From Anaerotignum sp. (GTDB lineage Bacteria; Bacillota; Clostridia; Lachnospirales; Anaerotignaceae), in NCBI GenBank assembly GCA_020024255.1, contig JAHHTX010000008.1, forward strand, positions 1 through 34,134: a stretch of DNA of 34,134 bases. The letters are read 5' to 3'. The notes below the pieces were generated by a model. That model was not told the origin of the DNA. It ran no database searches and saw nothing but the letters and a program-made list of their open reading frames with translations. Position 1 is the first letter of the stretch, and every line of letters starts with the position of its first letter. Shown here in pieces: positions 22,643-31,731 of the stretch. The translations under genes and the position numbers were made by a program.

Positions 22643-22689
22643 TTTCTTACTCCCTTTCTCACTTTTCCCTGCTCTTTTTCTGTTATTCT

Positions 22690-22770
22690 TTACTTATGTT
22701 TATAACCAGTGAAGATCGCCATAACCATGCAAATCACAGCGAGCCAACCCCAAACACGATGCTGTTTCAA
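22690..22770 (-). CDS. 26-residue single-helix membrane peptide (DUF6219-like)
   Basis: A short gene with a TTG start at 22770 and AAAAGGAG eight bases before it. The product is (M)KQHRVWGWLAVICMVMA followed by IFTGYKHK: a basic N-terminus, one membrane helix and a basic C-terminus. The pattern 'K.H..W..LA..C..M...TGYK' is, as I recall, that of a family of tiny proteins found in many Clostridia. It opens the DUF6110/P-type ATPase operon and may act as a small regulatory subunit. It can easily be missed because of its size and start codon. Confidence 0.7.
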   Translation of the reverse strand: MKQHRVWGWLAVICMVMAIFTGYKHK

Positions 22771-22843
22771 GCGAACCACTCCTTTTAAATTAAAGTATTT
22801 GATAAGTATAACAAAAAAAAGCAAGGTCGTCTTATGGGAATAG

Positions 22844-23719
22844 TCAATTTTCGCCTGTATCAGACATTTTTCTGTACTGTCTTGGTGTCATACCGTATTT
22901 CTTTTTGAAAACAGCATTAAACTGGCTCAGCCCTTCATAACCCACATCTTGTGCAATCTGTAAAATAGATTTTGATGTTGTATACAAAAGCTCCGCTGCA
23001 CGTTCCATGCGCTGTGTCTGCAACCACTGATGAATGGGCTGTCCGTAAAATCTATGAAATGTTGTTTTCAATGTAGTGGGGGAAAGATGAAACTTTTGGC
23101 TGATATGGGAAATCGTCAACTTTTCATCTAGATGCTTCTGCATATATTGGCATATTCTACTCATTTGTACAGTCATATACTCATACTTCGGCTTTTTAGA
23201 AACAATGCTGTTTTGTATCAAAAATTGCAGCTCCATAGCCTTCCAAATGCAGTATATCATGCAGCTTTCTTCGTTCATATTTTCCAAAGCCATAAAAGCC
23301 GCTTGATTCCAAATACAATCCCGCAAAAGGAAAAGTTCATTCTGCTGCATTTCATCTGCTTTTCTCTGAGAAAATAAAAATAGTTGATTTGCTTTTATTT
23401 CTTCTGTTGTTTCTTGAAATACAACAAGGATACCCTCCACTTTTTCAGGAAACCGCAAAGCAACCTCTTTTTGTTTTCCCTGCAGTGTAAAAATATCCCC
23501 CTTTTGTATAATATGGGGGCGACTATTTTTCTTTTGAATAGTAAAACCACCATTGAGACAAAACAGGACTTCTCTCAATACAGATTCTTCCTCTTGGGTA
23601 ATTGGGGGTAGGTTCTCCGATGGACTCACTGCAAAACGATATGCCCTTGTTCCTGGTATAATGTTTTTTTGCAGAGTATTTGCAATCATCTCTGACTGTT
23701 CAAAATATTTCAGAAACAT
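22844..23719 (-). CDS. AraC/PchR-family transcriptional regulator
   Basis: 291 residues. The C-terminal 100 residues contain two helix-turn-helix motifs: LTISHISQKFHLSPTTLKTTF and ILQIAQDVGYEGLSQFNAVFKKKYGMTPRQYRK, the AraC signature. The N-terminal part (about 1-175) is a probable effector domain. Similar regulators of the PchR type respond to iron or siderophores. Its position just upstream of the small peptide/DUF6110/ATPase genes, in the same direction, suggests it controls them. A TTAGCTAA palindrome lies about 30 bases upstream of its ATG and may be an operator. Confidence 0.85.
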   Translation of the reverse strand: MFLKYFEQSEMIANTLQKNIIPGTRAYRFAVSPSENLPPITQEEESVLREVLFCLNGGFTIQKKNSRPHIIQKGDIFTLQGKQKEVALRFPEKVEGILVVFQETTEEIKANQLFLFSQRKADEMQQNELFLLRDCIWNQAAFMALENMNEESCMIYCIWKAMELQFLIQNSIVSKKPKYEYMTVQMSRICQYMQKHLDEKLTISHISQKFHLSPTTLKTTFHRFYGQPIHQWLQTQRMERAAELLYTTSKSILQIAQDVGYEGLSQFNAVFKKKYGMTPRQYRKMSDTGEN

Positions 23720-23823
23720 ACAAACCTCCTTTGCACAGCATACAGTTAGTCTTAGCTAATCAAGAGTATAACACCAATTATCCTTCTATGCAAGATATTT
23801 TTCCTATTTATTTTCTGCATACA

Positions 23824-23850
23824 CAAAAAGCCATAGCCGAAACTATGACT
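23824..23850 (-). terminator. Intrinsic terminator after alr
   Basis: On the minus strand AGTCATAG, loop TTTCGG, CTATGGCT form an 8-bp stem with one wobble, followed by five T. It is 33 bases after the alr stop codon. Confidence 0.75.
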
Positions 23851-23882
23851 CTTCTATTTGTTTTTTATCCTGTTTCATGTTG

Positions 23883-25070
23883 CTATTCCCGCAAAATATA
23901 GTTCACAATACCCACTATCTGACCATTCTCCTTATAAATTCGAGATGCTCTCTTTGTGAGTACACTGGCAATTTCATAGTTGATTGTGCCAAGCATATCT
24001 GCAATTTCTTCAATGGGAATACATTTGTCACCCTGTTTACCAAATACAACAACCTCATCGCCCATTTTGACATCGGGAATCCCTGTCACATCAATCATAC
24101 ACTGATCCATGCAAATACGCCCCACAACAGGTGCATACTGCCCATTTACCAACATTCTCGCACAGTTGGAAAGACTGCGGTTATAGCCATCTGCATACCC
24201 AATGGGAACTGTTGCAATCACACATTCTTTGTCTGTTGTATAAGTTCTGCCATAGGAAAGCTGTGTACCTGCCTCTACTGTTTTTACCAAACCGACCACT
24301 GTCTTTACTGTCATCAACGGCTTCAACTCTATTTTTCCTGCACATTCTTTGGAAGGCAGCATCCCATATGTAATAATACCAGAGCGGCACATATCCAAAT
24401 GTTTATCCGGATAAGAAATAATCGTTGCACTGTTTGCACAATGGCGGATACCCACATCAACACCGGCTTTTTTCAATTCTGCAACCATTTGTGTAAAACG
24501 GTTAAACTGCATTTCTGTAAAGTCAGGATTATCCTCTTCATATGCATCAGCTACTGCATGATGTGTAAAAATTCCGGTAATATGAATATTGGGCATATTG
24601 CTGACCGCAACAATATCTGCCAAAGACTGGGCAAAGTGTTTTTCGTCTGTTTGGAAACCAATTCGTCCCATGCCTGTATCCAATTTAATATGCCCATCTA
24701 TAACAACTCCAGCTTTTGCCGCTGCCTCCTGCAAAGCCTCACAATACTCCATACTGATTAGTGCCTGTGTAATTTTTTGTTCTGCCATCAATGCTGTACA
24801 AGAAACAGGTGTATAACCTAAAACCAATATTGGCTTTGTAATTTTCTCATTTCGCAGACTAACCGCTTCCTCCACATTAGAAACCCCAAACCAGTCAAAT
24901 CCGCATTTTTCCAGTGTTCTTGCAATGAAACCATCGCCATGCCCATAAGCATCTGCCTTGACAATACCCATAATCAGCTGTCCCGCCTTTATTTTTTTCT
25001 TGATGCTTTGTACATTGTATTTCAGTGCATCTAAATCAATTTCTGCCCATGTTCTTTTGATAAAATCCAT
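23883..25070 (-). CDS. alr: Alanine racemase (PLP-dependent)
   Basis: Converts L-alanine to D-alanine for peptidoglycan. 395 residues. The PLP lysine is K38 in MGIVKADAYGHG, and the second catalytic residue is Y273 in LSYGRTY. The C-terminal beta domain includes NRSLSN and CMDQCMIDVTG, with a closing INYEIASVLTKRASRIY. The ATG at 25070 gives the family start (DFIKRTWAEIDLDALKYNV); the frame is open 17 codons further upstream. It has its own promoter (25224-25252) and terminator. It is transcribed alone, after the V-type ATPase operon. Confidence 0.95.
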   Translation of the reverse strand: MDFIKRTWAEIDLDALKYNVQSIKKKIKAGQLIMGIVKADAYGHGDGFIARTLEKCGFDWFGVSNVEEAVSLRNEKITKPILVLGYTPVSCTALMAEQKITQALISMEYCEALQEAAAKAGVVIDGHIKLDTGMGRIGFQTDEKHFAQSLADIVAVSNMPNIHITGIFTHHAVADAYEEDNPDFTEMQFNRFTQMVAELKKAGVDVGIRHCANSATIISYPDKHLDMCRSGIITYGMLPSKECAGKIELKPLMTVKTVVGLVKTVEAGTQLSYGRTYTTDKECVIATVPIGYADGYNRSLSNCARMLVNGQYAPVVGRICMDQCMIDVTGIPDVKMGDEVVVFGKQGDKCIPIEEIADMLGTINYEIASVLTKRASRIYKENGQIVGIVNYILRE

Positions 25071-25223
25071 ACTGTTTTCCGTCCTCTCTGCCAAAAAATA
25101 TACCCATAATTTTGTTTCCACATTGTTTCAACTTATCATGTATTATCTTTTGCAAAACACGAAACTTTGCCATACTCCCCGATATATATACAAGCGTCCG
25201 TATACAGTCTTTTTTATCCATCT

Positions 25224-25252
25224 ATAATAGCATATTTCTAAGATGATAACAA
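25224..25252 (-). promoter_or_regulatory. Sigma-A promoter for alr
   Basis: Minus-strand -35 TTGTTA (25247-25252), 17-base spacer, -10 TATTAT (25224-25229). It leaves a leader of about 145 bases before the alr start codon. Confidence 0.7.
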
Positions 25253-25429
25253 TATTTTATACATACCATACATATTCATTCCGTTTTTATACATATTTAT
25301 GCACACTTTTCGTATGCTATTAAAAACAATAAAGAAAACAATCATTCTAGTTAACCCTCATGAAAATCTCATGTACCCAATGGGAAATTGCTCTTTTCCC
25401 CAATAACTGTACCTTTTTCCATTTTTTTG
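25253..25429. other. AT-rich intergenic stretch between the V-ATPase terminator and the alr promoter
   Basis: About 180 bases with several TATACATA-like runs and a short inverted repeat (GGGAAA/TTTCCC near 25382-25400). No coding region, RNA gene or recognised regulatory motif is visible. Confidence 0.5.
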
Positions 25430-25476
25430 TAAGCCAAAACAAGGAGTTTCCGGGCAAAACACCTTGAAACTCCTTG
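25430..25476 (-). terminator. Intrinsic terminator of the V-type ATPase operon
   Basis: On the minus strand CAAGGAGTTTC and GAAACTCCTTG form a perfect 11-bp stem with a 15-base loop, followed by TTTT. It lies 30 bases after the subunit D stop codon. Confidence 0.75.
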
Positions 25477-25505
25477 CTTTAAAGGGAAGTAGAGCGTATG
25501 CATCA

Positions 25506-26180
25506 TTATGCATGCATAGCTTCATCTTGTTTTTGTTTTTCTTCCATAGCCTTTTTCAAAACCATGTCTTTTACCTTCATCATTCTGGTGGTACCGGCTC
25601 TTTCGTTTTCTTCCAGCTTCATCGCAATAAACTTAATGGTTTCCTGATAATTAGGAATCATGATATTTTCCAATGCGTTTACACGGCGACGAGTACGCTC
25701 AATTTCCTGTGCAAGAAGCTGTGCCGTTTTTTCACTTTCCGCCAATCGCAGCAATGGATCCATGGCTGCTGAAAAGGAATTCATGGCACTATCCAATTCT
25801 CCGGAAGTAAATGCTGTACCATAAGGGTATATGTCCCCACCACTCTCTGACTTTGTAAAATCAAAGACAGGAACATTTACGCTCATAATATTTCGTTTTG
25901 TCACTTTGACGGATACAGACTGCTGTGGAATCATCAATGCTTCTGAAAGACTGCTTTCGCTCATCACAGCTCTGGCAATAATAAAGTTTTGATAAGCAGA
26001 CTCCAATGCACTTTCTGCCTCTTCACGAAGACGCTTATTTTCTCTCACAATCTCCAAAAACTGTTTCATCAGTTCGTCCAGTTTATCTTTCAACAGCTTA
26101 TGCCCTCTGCTTGCGGTCTTGAGCTGACGTTTGAGCCGTGTCATTTCCATTCGGGTAGGATTGACATTTAACTTAGCCAC
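25506..26180 (-). CDS. ntpD: V-type ATP synthase/ATPase subunit D (central stalk)
   Basis: 224 residues. The opening NVNPTRMEMTRLKRQLKTASRGHKLLKDKLDEL and the C-terminal INALENIMIPNYQETIKFI-like segment (here VNALENIMIPNYQETIKFIAMKLEE) form the two long antiparallel helices of the rotor shaft. The GTG start at 26180 is preceded by GAGGAG. It is the last gene of the operon, before the terminator at 25430-25476. Confidence 0.95.
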   Translation of the reverse strand: MAKLNVNPTRMEMTRLKRQLKTASRGHKLLKDKLDELMKQFLEIVRENKRLREEAESALESAYQNFIIARAVMSESSLSEALMIPQQSVSVKVTKRNIMSVNVPVFDFTKSESGGDIYPYGTAFTSGELDSAMNSFSAAMDPLLRLAESEKTAQLLAQEIERTRRRVNALENIMIPNYQETIKFIAMKLEENERAGTTRMMKVKDMVLKKAMEEKQKQDEAMHA

Positions 26181-26186
26181 GTTTCA

Positions 26187-27563
26187 TCACTCCTCGTCCG
26201 GCAGATATTTTTCCAGATATTCATCACGAATACGTTTCAGTTCGCTCTTGGGAAGCATACGAAGCAATTTCCATCCTATTTCCAATGTTTCCTCTATGGT
26301 TCTATCTGTACGGAAACCTTGAGAAACATATTGCTTTTCAAATTCATCAGCAAATTTTGCATATATCAGGTCAACATCGGACAAAGCACTTTCGCCAAGG
26401 ATAGACATAAGTTCCTTTGCATCCTTCCCTCGAGAATACCCTGCAAACAACTGGTTCATTGTATCTGCATGGTCTTCTCTTGTTTTCCCTTTCCCAATTC
26501 CTTTGTCTTTCAGACGGGACAAAGAGGGCAAAACATCAATGGGCGGCTGAATCCCTTTTTTGTAAAGGTCACGACTAAGAATAATCTGTCCTTCTGTGAT
26601 GTATCCCGTCAAGTCGGGAATAGGATGTGTTTTATCATCTTCCGGCATGGTCAAAATAGGAATCATCGTAATTGAGCCGGGTTTGCCTTTAATACGTCCC
26701 GCACGTTCATACATAGTTGCAAGGTCAGTATACAGATAACCGGGATAACCACGGCGTCCGGGTACTTCCTTTTTCGCCGCAGAAACTTCACGGAGTGCTT
26801 CTGCATAGTTTGTAATATCTGTCAAGATAACCAAAACGTGCATTCCCTGCTCAAATGCCAGATACTCTGCCGCTGTCAATGCCATACGTGGTGTTGACAC
26901 ACGTTCTACAGCAGGGTCATTGGCAAGGTTTACAAAGACAACAGAACGGTCAATAGCACCTGTCTGCTTAAAGTCATTGATAAAGAACTCCGCATCTTCA
27001 AAGGTAATCCCAATAGCTGCAAATACAACAGCAAATTTGGAATCTGTACCTCTTACTTTTGCTTGTCTTGCAATCTGTACAGCAAGATTTGCATGGGGCA
27101 GACCCGAACCGGAGAAAATCGGAAGTTTCTGTCCACGAACCAATGTATTCAATCCATCAATAGCAGATATACCTGTCTGGATAAATTCCGCAGGGTATTC
27201 ACGGGCGGCAGGGTTTATGGGTGCACCATTGATGTCCATACGCTTTTCGGGGATAATGTCCGGGCCTCCGTCAATCGGCTTGCCCATACCGCTGAATACA
27301 CGGCCCAAAATATCAGGGGAAACACCGAAATCCAAACTTTTTCCCAAAAAACGCACTTTACTTTCTGCAAGGTTAATCCCTGTGGAACTTTCAAAAAGCT
27401 GTACCAGTGCAGTATCGCCGTTTACTTCCAAAACCTTACATCTTCTGATTTCCCCGTTTGACAGTTCAATTTCACCCAGTTCATCATACTTTACGCCTTC
27501 AACACCGGATATCAGCATCAGAGGTCCTGCGACTTCTTGAATGGAACGATATTCCTTTATCAT
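26187..27563 (-). CDS. ntpB: V-type ATP synthase/ATPase subunit B (non-catalytic)
   Basis: 458 residues. The family opening EYRSIQEVAGPLMLISGVEGVKYDELGEI leads into the nucleotide-binding domain. Where subunit A has its P-loop, B has SGSGLPHANLAVQIARQ, the expected non-catalytic form. GRRGYPGYLYTDLATMYERAGR is the conserved B signature. The start overlaps the A stop codon by 4 bases (coupled translation), giving balanced A3B3 production. Confidence 0.97.
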   Translation of the reverse strand: MIKEYRSIQEVAGPLMLISGVEGVKYDELGEIELSNGEIRRCKVLEVNGDTALVQLFESSTGINLAESKVRFLGKSLDFGVSPDILGRVFSGMGKPIDGGPDIIPEKRMDINGAPINPAAREYPAEFIQTGISAIDGLNTLVRGQKLPIFSGSGLPHANLAVQIARQAKVRGTDSKFAVVFAAIGITFEDAEFFINDFKQTGAIDRSVVFVNLANDPAVERVSTPRMALTAAEYLAFEQGMHVLVILTDITNYAEALREVSAAKKEVPGRRGYPGYLYTDLATMYERAGRIKGKPGSITMIPILTMPEDDKTHPIPDLTGYITEGQIILSRDLYKKGIQPPIDVLPSLSRLKDKGIGKGKTREDHADTMNQLFAGYSRGKDAKELMSILGESALSDVDLIYAKFADEFEKQYVSQGFRTDRTIEETLEIGWKLLRMLPKSELKRIRDEYLEKYLPDEE

Positions 27564-29335
27564 AATTCGTCAGCCCCCTTTTTAATCAATTCCGCTACTT
27601 CATTTTGAATATCTGCTTCAATTTCATCGTAATTTTTGTCTACGTTGCCTTCTTCTACATATTTTGCACGTCCAATTCTTTCCACAACGTCCATTTTAGA
27701 AATTTTCTGGATGGGTACTCCCTGTTTGATGGCTTCTCCTGCTTCATGATAGAATGTCAAAATTAGTTTCATCATACGATACTGCTTATAAAGGGAAGTA
27801 TAGGTATCCACTTCATGGAAAGAGTTCTGATGAAGGAAGTCTTCACGAATGGAGCGTGCTGTTTCCAAAATCAGTCTATCACTATGGGATAGAGAATCCA
27901 CGCCAACCAACTGAACAATTTCCTGCAATTCCGCTTCTGTCTGTAATAGACGCATTGCCTCTGTACGCTGTTCAGAGAAGTGTACATTTACGTTTTTATC
28001 CGTCCACTCATCTACTTTATCCTGATACAGAGAATAACTGGTCAGCCAGTTAATGGCAGGGAAATGACGCTTATATGCAAGAGAAGCGTCCAGCCCCCAG
28101 AATACTTTTACAATACGCAACGTCGCCTGTGAAACAGGTTCTGAGGTATCACCACCCGGAGGAGATACTGCGCCGATTGCCGTCAATGTGCCAACTCTTT
28201 CTTCTGAACCAAGGCAGACAATACTCCCTGCTCTTTCATAGAACTGCGCCAGACGGGACCCCAGATAAGCCGGATAACCTTCCTCACCGGGCATTTCTTC
28301 CAAACGGCCGGACATTTCACGAAGTGCCTCTGCCCAACGGGAAGTAGAGTCTGCCATCAGAGCCACACTGTACCCCATATCACGGAAATATTCCGCAATG
28401 GTAATGCCGGTATAGATAGATGCTTCACGAGCCGCAACGGGCATATCCGAAGTATTGGCAATCAAAACAGTTCTCTGCATGAGAGATTCCCCTGTTCTTG
28501 GGTCTTTCAATTCAGGGAACTCGTTCAAAACGTCTGTCATTTCGTTACCACGTTCTCCGCAGCCAATGTAAACAACAATATCGGCATCTGCCCATTTAGC
28601 AAGCTGATGCTGTGTTACTGTTTTACCACTTCCGAAAGGTCCGGGAATCGCCGCAACACCGCCTTTTGTAATGGGGAAAAACGTATCAATAACACGCTGT
28701 CCTGTCACCAGAAGAGAGTCAGGTGTTTGTTTCGCTTTATATGGTCTTTCTTTACGAACTGGCCATTTCTGCATCATGGTAATGGGATATTCTCTGCCTT
28801 TTTCATCTGCAATGACACAGACTACCTCTTCTACGGTAAAATTGCCAATAAAAATTTCTTTGATTGTCCCCTTAATGCCATAAGGCACCATAATGCGACA
28901 TTCTACAACAGCCGTTTCCTGTACTTTCCCAACAATATCCCCAGCTTCTACTTGATCTCCAATCTGCCTTATGGGTTCAAATTTCCATTTCTTTTCTCTG
29001 TCCAGAGAAGGTGCGCCGACCCCTTTATGAATATTGTCGCCGCCGATTTCATAAAGTTTTTCCAAAGGACGCTCAATCCCATCATAAATTGTAGAAATCA
29101 GTCCGGGACCAAGTTCAACGCTCATGGGCATCCCCGTGGAAACCACTTCTTCTCCCGGTCCAAGACCAGAAGTTTCTTCATAAACCTGAATAGATGCCTT
29201 ATCCCCATGCATTTCGATAATTTCGCCAATGAGCTTTTTATCGGATACACGCACAACATCAAACATGTTTGCATCTCTCATGTTCTCCGCAATGACCAAC
29301 GGACCTGACACCTTCACAACCGTGCCTGTTTTCAT
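27560..29335 (-). CDS. ntpA: V-type ATP synthase/ATPase catalytic subunit A
   Basis: 591 residues from the ATG at 29335, chosen because AGGTGA lies eight bases before it (a GTG four codons earlier overlaps that site). The P-loop GPFGSGKT is near residues 232-239, preceded by the A-specific bulge domain (about 110-190). MADSTSRWAEALREMSGRLEEMPGEEGYPAYLGSRLA carries the catalytic glutamate and arginine regions. It works with B in the A3B3 head. The gene order matches Enterococcus hirae ntpFIKECGABD. Confidence 0.97.
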   Translation of the reverse strand: MKTGTVVKVSGPLVIAENMRDANMFDVVRVSDKKLIGEIIEMHGDKASIQVYEETSGLGPGEEVVSTGMPMSVELGPGLISTIYDGIERPLEKLYEIGGDNIHKGVGAPSLDREKKWKFEPIRQIGDQVEAGDIVGKVQETAVVECRIMVPYGIKGTIKEIFIGNFTVEEVVCVIADEKGREYPITMMQKWPVRKERPYKAKQTPDSLLVTGQRVIDTFFPITKGGVAAIPGPFGSGKTVTQHQLAKWADADIVVYIGCGERGNEMTDVLNEFPELKDPRTGESLMQRTVLIANTSDMPVAAREASIYTGITIAEYFRDMGYSVALMADSTSRWAEALREMSGRLEEMPGEEGYPAYLGSRLAQFYERAGSIVCLGSEERVGTLTAIGAVSPPGGDTSEPVSQATLRIVKVFWGLDASLAYKRHFPAINWLTSYSLYQDKVDEWTDKNVNVHFSEQRTEAMRLLQTEAELQEIVQLVGVDSLSHSDRLILETARSIREDFLHQNSFHEVDTYTSLYKQYRMMKLILTFYHEAGEAIKQGVPIQKISKMDVVERIGRAKYVEEGNVDKNYDEIEADIQNEVAELIKKGADEL

Positions 29336-29356
29336 ATATCCATTCACCTACAATCT

Positions 29357-29674
29357 TTATTCACCAAATAATATATCCGCACCAATGGCACGTTTTGCCG
29401 ATTCTCTCACTTCGTTCATACCAAGCCCCATGCTTCCGCCGATTCCGGGTATGACAATAATTGCCGGCAACTCCATATCCTTATATTTTGCAATGCTTTC
29501 TCCTGCCAAAAGGCTTGCTTCTTCTGTAATATAGATAATTGCATATTCTCGTTCTACCAACTTATGAATCAATTTCTTGATTTCTTCTGTGGTATAGGCA
29601 GGAAAAATATCGATTCCCAAGGCGAGGAAGCCCATAATGCTGTCCTTATCGCCAATAATGCCAACTTTAGACAT
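29357..29674 (-). CDS. ntpG: V-type ATP synthase/ATPase subunit F (NtpG)
   Basis: 105 residues with the family N-terminus SKVGIIGDKDSIMGFLALGI and the C-terminal PAIIVIPGIGGSMGLGMNEVRES. It is the small Rossmann-like subunit at the tip of the central stalk. The start overlaps the end of subunit C by 8 bases, and its stop lies about 20 bases before subunit A. Confidence 0.93.
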   Translation of the reverse strand: MSKVGIIGDKDSIMGFLALGIDIFPAYTTEEIKKLIHKLVEREYAIIYITEEASLLAGESIAKYKDMELPAIIVIPGIGGSMGLGMNEVRESAKRAIGADILFGE

Positions 29675-30644
29675 ATACTTCCCTCATCCTCTCTTTGATA
29701 ATTTCCGCATCAATATTGTGCATTTTACAGGTCAGAATAATTCTGACACATTTTGCTTCCGTTTCTTTCGCCAGAATATAAGCAATAACCGGTTCTGGTG
29801 TTAATGTTTTATATTTTGCCGTTTTGATATATTCCATCAAGTAGTCATCACAGGCTTTCTCAAAAACAATAAAACCTTTGTCCATATACTGCTCACACAA
29901 ACTGCCATAAGCCGTATCCTTTAACACAGACACCAGACTTTCATCTTGAAAGGCTTTTGCAAAAATATCCAAACGAATAGTACCGCCTTCCACAAAAGCA
30001 TCTTCAAACATTTGAAACGAGCGGTTTGTTTTGGCTATCCGCAGTGCTGTTTTGAGATTTGTGATATCTGCTAACATGGAAACATATTTTTTGACAAATT
30101 CGTTATTCATTTCTGCTGCTCTTGTCGCCATGGCTGAAAAACACGCTTTGTCCAAAACCGTGTCAATATACCGCCCATTTTTTGTCTTTGCATAAAGACT
30201 TATGGCTTCTTCCACAGCCTTTCCATCAATGACAGGCATCTCCGCATAATTTCTTTCCCTGAAATTCTTCTCCAGTTTCTCAATGGGAATGGTTCCGCCT
30301 TTCACCAATAATTTTTTTGCATTGACTTTGCTAATTTCCTCTTTAATCAGAACCTTAATATTATGGTAATCATTCTTATAGAGGAAAATATCAATGAGTG
30401 CCTCTGAAGGAATGAGGTCTGCCACAGCCTGATAAGTTTCTTCTATGTGGCTTTCAATCATATCCTCAAACTCATGTGCATCTTTTATCTGTTTTTTGCC
30501 ATAAACGGTATCAGAAAGCAGTCTGACCGCTTCTTCCACTCCACCTGCTTCTGCCATCTGCATCAGCTTCTGCTTACTCAGCAATTTGTTTTCCATAGAG
30601 CGGACACTTGCCACAGCGAAAGGGTAAATCTTATTTTTAGACAT
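29667..30644 (-). CDS. ntpC: V-type ATP synthase/ATPase subunit C
   Basis: 325 residues, largely helical, with FAVASVRSMENKLLSKQKLMQMAEAG near the start and KNDYHNIKVLIKEE in the middle, typical of the funnel-shaped C subunit that couples the central stalk to the membrane rotor ring. AAGGAGGGG precedes the ATG. It lies between E and F as in the E. hirae operon. Confidence 0.93.
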   Translation of the reverse strand: MSKNKIYPFAVASVRSMENKLLSKQKLMQMAEAGGVEEAVRLLSDTVYGKKQIKDAHEFEDMIESHIEETYQAVADLIPSEALIDIFLYKNDYHNIKVLIKEEISKVNAKKLLVKGGTIPIEKLEKNFRERNYAEMPVIDGKAVEEAISLYAKTKNGRYIDTVLDKACFSAMATRAAEMNNEFVKKYVSMLADITNLKTALRIAKTNRSFQMFEDAFVEGGTIRLDIFAKAFQDESLVSVLKDTAYGSLCEQYMDKGFIVFEKACDDYLMEYIKTAKYKTLTPEPVIAYILAKETEAKCVRIILTCKMHNIDAEIIKERMREVYV

Positions 30645-30656
30645 TTCTACCCCTCC

Positions 30657-31217
30657 TTAAAACAAAATTTTTGCTGCGATCAACTGAATTTCCTCTTTGT
30701 CCACCATGATAATTGCTTCAAAAGAATAGTTGTATTCAATATCACCATTGCGAACAATAAAGCCACCATCGATTTCTCTTGTTTCCGCAGAGAGAATCAG
30801 ACCTTTTTCCTCTATTATATCTTTCAGTCTGTCTTTATCTTTTGCAGAAACAAGAATTTCCTTTCCTTTCGATGCGTCCAGTTTGTCCAGCATACTGCCC
30901 ACTACTTTTACATATTCTGCATCTGGCAGATTTTCCAGACGTTTCTTTGCCTCTGCAATTACTTCTGCCAGAATATTCTGCTTTTCTGCCAAAATTGCTT
31001 TTTTTGCTTCCATTTCTGCGCCGGAAACTTCTTTTGCATGAACCTTTCTGGCTTCTTCCTCTGCTCTTTTGCGGAAAACCTCCTTTTCTTTATAGGCTTT
31101 GCCTTCCGCCTCCTTGATGATGGCATCTGCTTCCTTCTTGCCCTCAACAAGGATATTCTGTGTTTCTTTTTCTGCTTCCTCTAAAATTTTATCAATTATG
31201 ATTTTCACATCGTTCAT
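30657..31217 (-). CDS. ntpE: V-type ATP synthase/ATPase subunit E (peripheral stalk)
   Basis: 186 residues. The first 100 residues are a continuous charged helix (IDKILEEAEKETQNILVEGKK and onward) that pairs with the F/H-like subunit as the peripheral stalk. The C-terminal domain includes LILSAETREIDGGFIVRNGDIEYNYSFE, the conserved head. AAAAGGAGG precedes the ATG. Confidence 0.93.
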   Translation of the reverse strand: MNDVKIIIDKILEEAEKETQNILVEGKKEADAIIKEAEGKAYKEKEVFRKRAEEEARKVHAKEVSGAEMEAKKAILAEKQNILAEVIAEAKKRLENLPDAEYVKVVGSMLDKLDASKGKEILVSAKDKDRLKDIIEEKGLILSAETREIDGGFIVRNGDIEYNYSFEAIIMVDKEEIQLIAAKILF

Positions 31218-31242
31218 AGGAGAAGTACCTCCTTTTCCCGCA

Positions 31243-31731
31243 TTACAGCTGGAGGCTGTTGAGCATCAGGAAGGATACCAACAGCGCCAACACTGCATAA
31301 GTTTCTACCATTGCCGCAAACAACATACCTTTTGCCAATTCGCCGGGTCTTTTTCCTACTAGCATAATGCCTGCTGCTGCTGCCTTTCCCTGTGCAATGG
31401 CAGAGCAAAGACCAACAATACCGATTGGCAGAGATGCAGCCAAAATAGAAGCACCCTGTGCAATACTCAAATCAAGCATACCATCGCCACCCAAAAGACC
31501 AACTTTTACCATAACGATAAACGCAATCAGCAAACCATAAATCCCCTGTGTGCCGGGAAGTGCCTGCATCAGCAGTACCTGACCGAATTTGTTGGGGTCC
31601 TCGGAAACAACACCTGCTGCCGCCTGCCCTGCTACGCCTACACCCAGTGCACTGCCAATACCGCCTAATGTTGCCGCAATCGCCGCTCCGGTTAATGCCA
31701 AAACCTGACCGTTTAATAAACTATCTACCAT
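31243..31731 (-). CDS. ntpK: V-type ATP synthase/ATPase subunit K (rotor ring, sodium-type)
   Basis: 162 residues forming four membrane helices, a duplicated hairpin. The ATG at 31731 is chosen because the AGGAGG touches the ATG three codons earlier and is nine bases from this one. Ion-site residues correspond to those of E. hirae NtpK: Leu58, Thr61, Gln62 and Tyr65 in LPGTQGIYG, Gln114 in SAIAQGKA and Glu143 in AAMVETYA. This supports a Na+-carrying ring. The stop of subunit I lies inside the start region (overlap about 11 bases). Confidence 0.94.
   Translation of the reverse strand: MVDSLLNGQVLALTGAAIAATLGGIGSALGVGVAGQAAAGVVSEDPNKFGQVLLMQALPGTQGIYGLLIAFIVMVKVGLLGGDGMLDLSIAQGASILAASLPIGIVGLCSAIAQGKAAAAGIMLVGKRPGELAKGMLFAAMVETYAVLALLVSFLMLNSLQL

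Noticed and set aside
23877..24761. Plus-strand reading frame of 294 codons opposite alr
   Set aside because: Antisense to a full-length alanine racemase; Cys/His/Asn-rich composition typical of a shadow frame.
25036..25173. Short reading frame in the alr leader beginning MAKFRVLQK, with a UAUGG...GUUUC resemblance to purine riboswitches
   Set aside because: The putative ribosome binding site almost touches the ATG and the frame overlaps alr out of phase. The leader lacks the paired P2/P3 stems and the UACC part of the purine riboswitch core.
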